DNA from: Lineolata rhizophorae
Lineage: Eukaryota; Ascomycota; Dothideomycetes; Lineolatales; Lineolataceae
Direction: 5' to 3'
Assembly (NCBI GenBank): GCA_010093515.1
Contig: MU001690.1
Span: 297,916 to 361,915, forward strand
DNA: 64,000 bases
A program made the translations under genes and the position numbers. The notes under the pieces were generated by a model, which was given only the letters and a program-made list of their open reading frames with translations, had not been told where the DNA came from and did no database searches. Positions 23,280-33,434 of the stretch are shown in pieces (positions within the stretch are counted from its first letter, which is position 1; every line of letters starts with the position of its first letter).

Positions 23280-24881
23280 TTACATGGGGCGCCGGTCCAG
23301 CTGGTTAACCATGTCACTATCGACAAGGTCCCGAATGGCCACGCCGCCCCTGCCGCCACTTCCAGGGACGCTCGTGGCAGGAGGCGGAGTCCTCCCGTCG
23401 GGATTGATTTGCGAACCTGGACGCAGCTGAGGGTCCGCGGGATAGTGGTACGGAGGTGCGTTGGGAGTACCAGGAGTTCCATGCGCAAGCGGGGAGGACG
23501 ACGATGTACGGCCAGGATCGTACGAATAGACGCTCTGCGGCGAGGAGCGGCGCTGCGGAGGAGCAGCGTAGTACGGTTGCGGCTGAGGCGGCTGGTGGCC
23601 CGGTTGTTGCTGCGCTGTGTGGTACGATGCGGCCGAGGAAGCTGGAGAGACGGTACCGGATGTTAGACTCGATGCGTCATGGTGATAGGCACGCTCGCTC
23701 GGCAGGGAAAGGTTACCGGCGCCGCGATGATTGGATGAGAGCTGCGAAGAAGCGCCAGGATGCGGCGGTGGCAACGTTGGTGTGTGGGGCTCATCCAAAG
23801 GCCGCTTCTTCGTTTGGCTGTGCTCACGGCTCCAACGATCATCGTGGCCGGCCGGCCCCTCGCCCGAAACCGGAGCTGCTGAGGCGTAAGCAGGACCGGG
23901 TGCAGAATACGGACCTGTCGGGCTCTGCAGCGTGTAAGGCTGCTGCGGTTGCTGCTGAGGCGGCATTCCCGGTGGTGGCGGCGGCTGCTGGGGGTGTTGC
24001 TGCGGGGGAGGCGGTTGCCCCTGATGTTGCTGCGGAGGTCTATAGGCGTCTTGCTGAGAGGGCCGCAGCGGCTGTCCAAAAGCGCCGTAGAGAGGCGGAG
24101 GGCGGCCGTCACCGCGCCAGACCGCGTGAGCGGGCACGAAGGCCTGCGCTTGCGAAGACACGGGCGTGAAGACGCATTCTTGGGAGAAGCGATTGCAATT
24201 GGTGCAGCGGCCGTCCTCGGAAGAGTCGAAACCGGAACAACGGATCTGGGGAGCTAGTGAGCCAAAGAAAAGTCGGAGAGAAATATGGAAGAAAACGGCG
24301 ACAGCTAAGCGGACCAGTTTGTTGGGAGCGATCCGCGCCGGTGGAAGCGGTGAGGCAGTCAGGTACGTACCTTTCGCCTCCGGCAATAGCGACAAGCGAT
24401 GGCGGTCCTCTGGCGCGGCGCAGGCTGGTGTTGAGCCGTGTATATGTGTGGCGGACGATATGGGTCGTGGGCGGGCGGCGGACCCCGGTACATCTCGTGC
24501 GGCGCCGGGAGGCGGTACGGTTGCGCGTGGACCCCGTTCATGTCGTGACGTGGCTCCGCGGGAGAAGGGGGCACAAGCGTCGAGGCCTGAGAAGCGGGAC
24601 GCGAAGCGCGACATGGTAAGCAAGCAAACAAAGCAGCCGAGGGCAGAGGCGAAGGGCGGCGCAGGACGGGGGTTGGAAAGGGGGAAAGCGAGCAGAGGTA
24701 AGGCTGGAGGACGGAGAAGACGCACTTGAGGGAGCTGCGGAGGCGGCGGCGGCGGCGGGTAGATGCCGTTCTGCTGAGGCGGTGCGTAGGCGCCGTTCTG
24801 GTGCGGCGGCGGAGCCTGAGGCGGCTGCGAGGTCCACGGAGAGGGCGTCTGGGCGGGGACCTGGTGGGCTTGGGAGTACAT
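23280..24881 (-). CDS. Zn(II)2Cys6 transcription factor with Pro/Gln-rich C-terminus
   Basis: Model on the minus strand: 24726-24881, 24371-24586, 23280-24245; 445 residues. Donors are GTGCGT and GTACGT and acceptors CAG; both introns are phase 0. The binuclear zinc cluster has Cys at 117, 120, 127, 138, 141 and 148 (spacing 2-6-10-2-6), and the second intron lies inside it, between RRRK and IRC. The N-terminal 115 residues are Pro/Gln/His-rich. The rest is Pro/Gln/Ser-rich and disordered, with no fungal-specific middle homology domain. The cluster continuation NRFSQECVF and SSQAQAFVPAH look conserved, but I do not recognise a named ortholog. It is a nuclear DNA-binding regulator with unknown targets, and has a very long gene-free upstream region. 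Confidence 0.88.
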   Translation of the reverse strand: MYSQAHQVPAQTPSPWTSQPPQAPPPHQNGAYAPPQQNGIYPPPPPPPQLPQVRLLRPPALPLLAFPLSNPRPAPPFASALGCFVCLLTMSRFASRFSGLDACAPFSRGATSRHERGPRATVPPPGAARDVPGSAARPRPISSATHIHGSTPACAAPEDRHRLSLLPEAKGTYLTASPLPPARIAPNKLVRLAVAVFFHISLRLFFGSLAPQIRCSGFDSSEDGRCTNCNRFSQECVFTPVSSQAQAFVPAHAVWRGDGRPPPLYGAFGQPLRPSQQDAYRPPQQHQGQPPPPQQHPQQPPPPPGMPPQQQPQQPYTLQSPTGPYSAPGPAYASAAPVSGEGPAGHDDRWSREHSQTKKRPLDEPHTPTLPPPHPGASSQLSSNHRGAGNLSLPSERAYHHDASSLTSGTVSPASSAASYHTAQQQPGHQPPQPQPYYAAPPQRRSSPQSVYSYDPGRTSSSSPLAHGTPGTPNAPPYHYPADPQLRPGSQINPDGRTPPPATSVPGSGGRGGVAIRDLVDSDMVNQLDRRPM

Positions 24882-25408
24882 TTGCGATCGAGACGAGCCG
24901 TCCGCGAGGGCAGGCAGGCCAGAGGGAGGAAGGTGGTCAGAGGGAGGGCCGGAGGGTGGGAGGAGCGGTGGTGATGGCAGCGGGCATGGGCCGGGCGAGC
25001 GCGGGCGGCGCGGCTGTTAAAAGAGGGAGGAGCGGCAGGCGCAGTGCACGAGGCAAAGCGGGCCGCAGGGCAAGGGCGGGCGCGATGCACCTGCCGCGGG
25101 CGGAACGCAGACGGGGCAGCCCGCAGGGGTCCCGAGCGCTCTTGCACGGCGCGGGACTGGCTGGCAAGGCGCGACCCGGCGGCGAGGCGGGACGACACGC
25201 AGCAAGCGGCGGTCAGCAGACTGGCTGCGGCACGGCAGGCACACCCGGGCAGCGGCAGCAGAGGCAGCAGCAGCCGGCAGCCAGCGCTGGACGAGGGCCC
25301 GAATGACGCAGGAGGCAGGCAGGATGAGGAAGGAAGAGAGATGGCACCCGGCGGAGAGAGAGAAGGAGAGAGGGAGCTTGAGACACAAAAGCTCGCTCGG
25401 ACGCCCCG

Positions 25409-25436
25409 TCTCTCTCTTTCTCTCTCTCTCTCTTTT
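25409..25436 (+). repeat. CT-rich pyrimidine microsatellite
   Basis: A 28-base pure pyrimidine run, mostly alternating C and T, about 530 bp upstream of the Zn2Cys6 start codon. On the gene's own strand it is a GA tract, a common promoter or leader element in fungi. Function is not shown. Confidence 0.85.
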
Positions 25437-25625
25437 GCCCCTAGATGACGGAGGGGGACAACAGGCGCGGGCCGCAGGCGACTGCGGCGGCAGTGGCGGC
25501 GGCTGCGGCGGGCGGCGGCCGGGCGGGCGGCGACGGCGGCGGCGGCGCTGGCGGCGGCGAGAAGACGACGACGCCGGACTGGGGGCCCTGAACGGACGAA
25601 AGAGAAAGAGAGGAGAGAGTCGGCT

Positions 25626-25651
25626 GGGCTGGGCTGGGCTGGGCTGGGGGG
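25626..25651 (+). repeat. G-tract tandem repeat (predicted G-quadruplex motif)
   Basis: Five runs of three or more G residues, separated by CT dinucleotides: 25626-28, 25631-33, 25636-38, 25641-43 and 25646-51. This meets the usual sequence rule for an intramolecular G-quadruplex on the + strand. It lies about 745 bp upstream of the minus-strand Zn2Cys6 start codon, on the strand opposite to the mRNA. Confidence 0.8.
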
Positions 25652-28600
25652 TAGCTGGCTGGACGGCGGGCAATGGGCGTGCAGACCCGACGGACAGGAG
25701 ACGAGCGTGAACAGAAGGGATCCAACAGCGGGGTTTTGGTACTTTTTAGACGGCCGTCGCGGGCGCCGGGCGGGTGCTGGCAAGGGCCGTCGCCCTGCGC
25801 CGGACCAAGGCCCTCGGCCACACGCCGCTTCTTTTTTGGGGGGGGGGAAGGGGGTCGAACGGCGGGAATGGGGGGGGGTTGGACGGGAGGGAGTGTGATG
25901 GCCCATGGGGGGCCGGGGGGAGGGGCCAAGGGCAATAGACGCAGGCGTCGCCTGGCCGCCGCGGCGACCGGCTGGGCCTGCTGGAGCGGCCGCGGGTCCG
26001 GGGGTCCTCCCTCGCGGCCGCGGCGGCCATTGGGCAGCCCGCGACGCGACGCAGGCGGCACGCACGATCGGGGGCGGGCGGTGCAGCGGCGCGCGGCGAG
26101 CCGGGGCAAGGTGCGCTGGCGCCGGGCCAGGGCAGGGCGGCCGACACGGTTCGCTGGCTGGCCGGGCGCCGGCGCAGCGCGACGGCGAGCTGCCCGCCCG
26201 CTCTTGCTGCAGGCGAGGGAGGGCCGCTGCCGGGGAAAGCGCAACGGGGGGTGGCTGGCCTTGGGCCCGCGGGCAGTGCGATCATCGCCAGGAAGAGGGC
26301 TACCGCGTGCGCACCTGCCGCGCCGCGCCCGCCAGCTGCCCGCCATGGGTGCGCCAGGCCCCGGGCTCGCCACGAGGCGGCACCAGCGCCGATCTGCCCT
26401 GTTCATTCGCGGCCCCAAGCCCCACCGCCCGCCGCCCCAGCTCTCCTCCATCCCCCCCATCACCAAACGCCCCCCTCCCGCCCCCCCTCCCTTGTTCCTC
26501 ACCCGTGCGCCGCTGCTGCCCGCGCCCGTCACGCCCCGGCCATCCTTCCTCGTCCTCGCTCTTCCTTCTCCTCCTCCTCCTCCTCCTCCTCCACCACCTC
26601 CAACGTGGCCTGCATCACCCGACGGGCCCCCGGCCGCCGCTCCCCCAGGACTGACACAACCTCCTTTCCTGCCGTCCGCCATTGGCCCCCCAGCACCTCC
26701 TGAGCCCGAAGCCAGCATCCGGCAGTGCCACACCCACTGACACCTCCATGTGTAGCGCCCTGCCTTTCGTGGTGACCGCTTCCCCAGTGCTCCGTTTCTC
26801 ACTTTACACGCTCCCGGGCAATGGCCTCGTTGCGGTGTGCGCAGATTCAAGGCGCCTCAGCCCGGGACCGGGTACGCTCACGCATGCAATAGCACATACG
26901 TCTTAGGTACACAGTTTGTACGCTATCGACTGCACGCTGCCGCCCGCCGCTGCCGCCGGCGCTTGTGTTTACCTAGGCATGCCGTGTCGTGCCGAATTGC
27001 TCGATTTACGTAGTACGTCCTTGTGCGCGTTTGCGGGTTGCTTTCCCCGGGCCTTAGGCTGCCATGCCCCCTTTCAGCCCAGCTGCAGGGAGCTTGCTCG
27101 TCCGCGGCGCCCTCGGTCGCCTGCACCCGCACCCTCCCTCGTCATGGGCACCCCGGAGCCGACCCGCCTCCGCCGTCTGGGTCTGCCGGGCCCAAAACGC
27201 CGCACCTGTGCGCCAATGAGGAACCCCGCTAGCCTTGGCGGGCGTAAAGCCACCCTTCGCCTCTCCTTCTTCGATGACTCCATACAGATCCTGAAATCCT
27301 ACTCGCCCGCCCACGCCCGACGGCAGCCCACCGGCGGGTGTGCGAGATGCGTTTTAGTCTCTCGAGTCGCAGAATCAACGAAACAGGCTGGCAGCCGCTA
27401 AACGTTCGCGGTCTCCGCCTTTGATTTTTGTTACGATCAACGTCGTGTGCACATGGTGGAAAAAGCGATGCCGCATCTGCCGTAGTCATAGTTTTAGTAC
27501 ATAGTCGCAGTGCGGATATTCAAACATATTTCCGCCTGAGGTTCGTTTCCGCTTAGTGACGGACAAGGGGATGCCCAGCAAGACAGACACCCTGGCCATG
27601 CCCCGTATTTCTTCTCACGGTGCCATTTCGAAACATCTCGTCCGCTGCGGTGCTAACGAGCTAATGAGGTTCCTCCCTATAACACATAAACCCGCTGTGG
27701 GCACGGGCAGCGGCCCCATACAGGGAGGGGGCGAGCGGGTCATGCCGCCATAGCCTCCTCCCTTTCGTGCTGCGTGCTGCTGCCGTAATATAATCGACCC
27801 GCGGTTAGACGGCATATTATACTTATTGAGTCATCCGCTCCCCGGAGGGCCGACGTACGGGGAAGCCATTGTTGTCTTAGCCCGTCGGGCGTTTGTGGAG
27901 TCGAACTGGCCAGATACATACAGATGCAGGCGCCCCTTGCTGCAACGTTGCGAGATGCTCCCGCCCGCCGCGTATGCACACTGCCGTAGCTGCCGTGCTC
28001 GACGCAATCACGCCTTTCCCGTTCCTCTGCGTGTCAGCGTTGCTTCCGCCACTGGCGGCAACCGGCGGGAGCCCGCCTCCGCGGTACGCTCGGGTGTATG
28101 GTAAGGTTAGCACTGGACAGAGTTTTCCGTTCGCCTTCGCGGCTGGTGTGGGCGAACGCAGGCCGAAACGGGCCGAGGGATGGCATGCAGCGGAGCGCGG
28201 CGATTGGCGAGGAGAAGGGCTGAAGGGGAGGGAGGGTGCGGATGGGTGGGCAGCTGTGCCGTCATGCCGGCCGGCGACGACGACGGACGATGGGCGCGCG
28301 CGCGCAGTGGCGGCCAGGCGCGAATCTGAATGGGCAAGGGGGGCCCGGGGTCCTTGGTGCGGAACTCTGTTGCCATGGGCCCGTCTTCCTTTCGGACCGT
28401 TCCCAGTTTCAGCGTCCGTCCTGCGCAGGACGCAGCGAGCGGCTCGGAGCGCTTAGGATCCCGGCAGGCGGGCCCTCACCTCGACCGGGAGCAGCAGCCG
28501 GGTGCGCAGCCTCGCAGTGCCTCGCTCGTCTCCGCCCGGCCGCCGCCCGGCCGCCTAGCCGAGATGACAGACGTAGCCGGCATGCGTCGACGAAAGTCGG

Positions 28601-29241
28601 CCGGGTTTGGCTGGGTGGGTAGGGCTGCACCGCTCCCTCCGGCGGGCGCACGCCGGAAAAAGGCCGCGAAAGCGGTTGCAGCTCCAACGCAGCTGGAGCC
28701 GTCAGCCAATGTCAGCCGCGCCGACCAGTCGCTTGGCCAGCCTAGGGCGGGCGATGGTGTGCTCGCCCAGGTCCGGCGTCTCCCTCGTCGGGGCCGCCGC
28801 CCGTGGTTGGCTCTGCCGGGCTGAAAGTCCAACCCCCTTCTCGAACATGCGCGCACACGCACACGCACACCAGAGTAGAAAATTTCGTCCCTCGCCTGCC
28901 CGGCGGCGATTAATGCCGTCGATACCCCTCGTCGAGGGTTGCCGTGCGGATGACGCATCACCCCGGGCGTCCCCCTACGAATCGCAGCCGCGGTACGCTC
29001 CTGCCGGTGCCACACGTCCTGGCCTCCAGGCTCCACGCCCATTCTCAGCACGCCGGCGCGGCCTTGTCTTTGGTCGATTACTCGCGCGCAAGCGCGCATG
29101 GAGAACCAGTCCGTGCCCTTCGTGCTGGGAGCTGGGTTCTTGCAACGGCTGTCCCGCTCCTGCAGCCAGCCTCGACCCGGCGTGCTAGGATCCTAGGCCG
29201 GCGGCCCGCGGCGGGCGATTTCGAGAATCGCAGACGGGATG

Positions 29242-29297
29242 CCCCTCGCACCCCTCCACCCCTCCCTCAACCCCCCCTCAACCCCCCCCTCAACCCC
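29242..29297 (+). repeat. C-tract cluster
   Basis: A series of C-runs of 3-8 bases separated by short T/A-containing spacers (CTCAA-like units near the right end). The minus strand therefore carries multiple G-runs compatible with a G-quadruplex. It is isolated in gene-free DNA. Confidence 0.75.
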
Positions 29298-32200
29298 TCC
29301 CTTAGCGGGAAACACGCTTCGGGCGCCGGCCCCTCGCCCTCTTGGGGTGGTGCGCGCCCGACAAGGCGCAATCCGCGTCGGATAAATGCAAAGCGCTTCC
29401 CTTGATGCGTTCCTATCTTAAGAAGGGAAGTTGCCACCGGTGCGGAATCACAAGCGCGCTGTCCTGTATCCCCGCCCTTCGCGAGGGGTGCACCCTCCTT
29501 TCGCCGGTCAGTGCCGGGGGCAAGCGGTCCTCCGGGCCTCATTCGTCCAGCGTACGTGGCGAACCAATGCGTCGCCGACGGCCGCGAGCGAATCCCAGAC
29601 TCGACGCGTTATTCGGGATCCAGAAGAGAGCGCCGCTCTCCTGTCAGCCGGCCGAGGCTCGGTGGATAATGTGGAGCAATAGTCGCTACTCGGGGTTGCC
29701 TGGGTTCTCACTTGGATTCCGACGCGACCTAGACGAGCTTGTGATAAATCGCTCCGTACTCGAGCTAGGCCAGCCGCGGGGCCAAATGACTTGCAGAAGT
29801 TGACGTGCTCGCGAAAGACCCCAAAGCGGGCAGCCATATATACCTAGGCTGATGGCTGACGGTGAGTGCTGTCTGCCGGCTATTACAACATTCAGTGAGA
29901 CATCCTCGAGGCACGCTGCAGCTCATCCAGCGCACGTGAGACGGTTGTCCTTTTTCGCAGTGATGGTTCGCAGCAGGAAAGAGGGCGGATGCGGCCCCTG
30001 GTTGGTCCCAGCGGATATGCAAGAAAACAAAACATGCGGGTGCTCTTGCGGGTACTGCCGCCCATTCTGCAGCCATGTCCCGCTGCCGCGATCTACTAAT
30101 TCAACCGTGTCGCCGGCACGGTGGCCAAATGCGCACCTAATATTATAACGCGGCATCTGCCTGAAAAAGCAAGCAAGGGATGTCTGACGGCGAACGAATC
30201 GGGTCAAGGCTACGCTTCTGGCCTTCACGAGCTGACCTTGACCGCCTTATTGTGATTGGACCAATTATACGGAATTTTGGGGCGGTTGGGTCGTCACAGC
30301 CTGGCCTGACGAGGGTCTTGTGACTCCTTAGTCCTCCACAGTCTTCGCCGTTACGGTCAACTTGTCTCGGCGAATGAGAGCTTTTCCTGGGGGATCGAAG
30401 TGCTTCGAACATACTGCCGAAACTGAAGACCGGATCTAATCGGAATAATCACGCTGACTCTCATCCAAGGACGTGCAATTGTACGGGGTTAATCCTGACC
30501 GAACCCACCTCTTAAAGCTGCTGAATTATTAGCTGGCAGCAAGGAATTGGAGTTTGGCCCAAAGAAGGCTCCTGCGCCCCGTACTGTGGGTGGCCCAATT
30601 CGACCGGCTGTGCTCACCGCCGTTACAGTTTGCATTTGGCGACATTGAAAGTGCTGCCATATGGTATGTTTGGCCTGGTCTCGAGCTCCGAGAAGCGGCC
30701 GTGACCCTCAGAACTACCACACTATCAGCTCGGTTGGAAATCGCAATTGGTGATAGATGGAAGAAAAAAAAGAATAAAGATGGAGCGGAAAAACCTAGAA
30801 ATTTTCCGAAAATACATCACTTTAAGGACCTTGAAAAAACTGACCTGCCCTCTTTCCACGCTTTCCACAGCAAAATCCTTCGTTAACCTACCACTTGCTC
30901 TTCTGCTTCAAATAAATATTGAGCAAGTAGGAAAAAGAAGAAGCATCTGCGAGCACGGCAGAAGGAAGAAAAGCAAAGCGGACGAGATTTGAAATAATAC
31001 CAACGACCAACCAGGGCGACCTCCCGTCCCCCTTCCTACAAGTGCATCGCCACAATACTTGGGGACTTGTCGTCCCGCTTTGGGAATGAAGTCGAAAGTT
31101 CGCTAGCCTAGCCGGGAACCGAGCCAGTTGGATCCAACGGTGTATGTAGCAGACGTCGGTTGGAGCCAACAGGACGACACAAAGTCTTATCGACGGGTGG
31201 AATTGAGCAGGAAGGAGGGGGAGCACAGGCAACCTCGCACACCAACAGCGGGCGGGCCCAACAGGTTTTCGCGCAAGGCAGCTGACCCGACCCCATGCAG
31301 CGGAGGCTCGCCGCGGGCCGACCCTAATCTCCTCCTCCGCCACGGGATTTGCGCTCCTCGCTGGGCGATGGGGGGGGTCTTAGAAGGGGGGTCGGGCAGG
31401 CAGCATGGCGCAGTGATGGGATGGTGCCATGGCCCATGATCCAACACGTTGCGCACACGCCCGGACCTGCAAGGGAGCGAGCGAAGGGGCAGCAAGGGAT
31501 AATTTCTTTTTTTTTTCTTCTTGCCTTTCCTGCGCGCCTCATGCTTGCCCCGGTGGCGATGAAGTCGGGCTGCCCGCAAGGCGGCTCAGGCGGGACGGCT
31601 GGGGCGCCTCCTACGTACACGTTCCGTGCTGCCGTGCCGGCGTACCTGTACGAATGCGCGAAGGAGCGCATCGAAAGAAGGCTCGCGTCCGTGGGGCGGT
31701 GGAACTATTGGCAAGACGGACAGACGCGAGGGCGGGGAGGGGGGTTGTTCTGCGAGTTGGGGAGGGCCGGGGGAGGTTGTCTGCGGATGGACTGAGGTGC
31801 TGACGGTCGGGTAACCGACTGGGGGAAGTGCAGGCGCGGATGGGCAACAGGGCAGGCCCAGTGGGCATCCGTAGCACGTACGTAGGGGGAGTGTGGCCGG
31901 CCGGCACCGGGCAGACGAGCACTGCAGGAAGCGTGGTAGCATTCGGCGGCACATCAAAGCGGGAGGCACCACGCGCGATAGGGCGAGTAGCCGAGTGGGG
32001 CGCAAGGAGCGGAGTCACGCATGCTGCGCGCGCGCGCAATCAATTCAATATCTCGGGGCAGACCATGGGCGGATGAGTGGTTGCGCGGCAGCACGCATGG
32101 CGACATCGCAGAAAAAGGCGTGCAGGCGCCTCGCGCCGCCTGCTTTTCCTTTTATACCCGACTGCGGCAACGCATGCCGCCCGCCTTCTGCATGCGCTCG

Positions 32201-33434
32201 AGTGCATACATATACGGTGCACACTGTACCTAGGCGAAGTCGTGCTGCAGCGGCACTCGAGCAACGAAGTGGCCGCGGGGAAGACGGGCTCGGGGGCGCT
32301 TGAAGGGGGGGGAACGGTAAGTAGCAATCAAGGGAGGGCGTGCATGGGCGCGGTGTAAGTTGCTGGACACGACAGGGAGCCCGCGCGCCGGGCGGCGAAT
32401 GCCGCCAGAAGGGTGCAAGTAGGTTCCTTCGGCCCGTGTCCGCTCGGGGGCTACCAAGGCGGCTAAGCTAGCAGCCGCAGACCGGCGCGCCTAGCGGAGC
32501 AGAGCGGGCAGGCGAGCATGTGGGCAGGCAGGTGGTACCTGGACTTGGGCTGGACTGCCCGGCAGAGCTGGGGCCAGGCAGCACTGCATTCGTCGCCGGC
32601 CGGCCGCCGCAAGGCGTATACAGACGACGAAGGGAGGGTGGATGTTTCCCGCATCGCAAGAGCAGCATCGTGGCGGGCTCGGCCCACTTTTTAAGGCTGG
32701 CGCACTGGCACCGGCAGCACCGCAGCGCTGGACTGGGGGTGGGCGGCGCGGGCGGGGTGTGGGCCGTGGGAGCGCCGCGACCGCCCCCGCCGAGAGGCCC
32801 CGAGGCCCGGCGCAGCCCGCGGCCCGGGGGGTTGGCAGCAGGCCCTCGCCGCCCCGGTTGGCCGCCGCGCCCGCGCCCGAAAAGGCCGCACCACGTCCCG
32901 TGACTGCCAGCTCATGCGGCCAGGGTGTTGCTAGCCGCCGCTGGTCCCAGCGCCACATCCGTCGGCTGCCCGCCCTCTGCCCACTGGCCGCGCGCCCGCC
33001 GACATGATTCGCCGTCCTTCCGGCGCTAGCTCGCAATTGGGTCTGCAGCGCCAGCGCCGGGGAGCCCCTGTCCGGCCGCCGCCAGCTCAGCCCAGCCCGT
33101 CTCGACCGGTTCGATAAAGCGTCAGAAAAATACACCCTCCAATCACGGCGCCCCGCGTCTGCGCATCGTCAACTCTCCATCTTGCGAGAGTCTCTTGATC
33201 ATACACCCATAGGTGCTCCGCAGGTGACACTGAACCAGTGCCGCTCCGCTCCAAAAAACATCAGTCGCAAAAAAGGTTCAACCTAATTCAACCGACTACC
33301 TGAAAAAAAAAAAAAGGACAAAGTGTTCCATCCCATGATTCCCATCTGGAACCTAGAACGAAATTGAGCTGACTCAGCCTACGACCCCCTGCACCATCCA
33401 GCAGCCGGTGACCCAACGCCTTTTCGCCGGCCAA

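Larger units (their letters stand above)
24882..33434. other. 8.5-kb gene-free GC-rich region upstream of Zn2Cys6 gene
   Basis: No conserved coding region was found on either strand. The many long frames between 24.9 and 33.1 kb are Arg/Ala/Pro/Gly-rich, overlap on opposite strands and follow from high GC content. The region contains a CT tract (25409-25436), a G-tract repeat (25626-25651), poly-G runs near 25840-25880, a C-tract cluster (29242-29297), CA dinucleotides near 28850-28870 and purine-rich patches near 30760 and 33300. It likely carries the Zn2Cys6 promoter and leader at its left end and the 3' flank of the DUF2461 gene at its right end. Non-coding RNAs or a gene without homologs remain possible. 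Confidence 0.55.

Noticed and set aside
25441-26850. Minus-strand frame of 469 codons and several overlapping plus-strand frames
   Set aside because: Low-complexity Arg/Pro/Gly sequence in GC-rich DNA upstream of the Zn2Cys6 gene; no sign of selection on any one frame.
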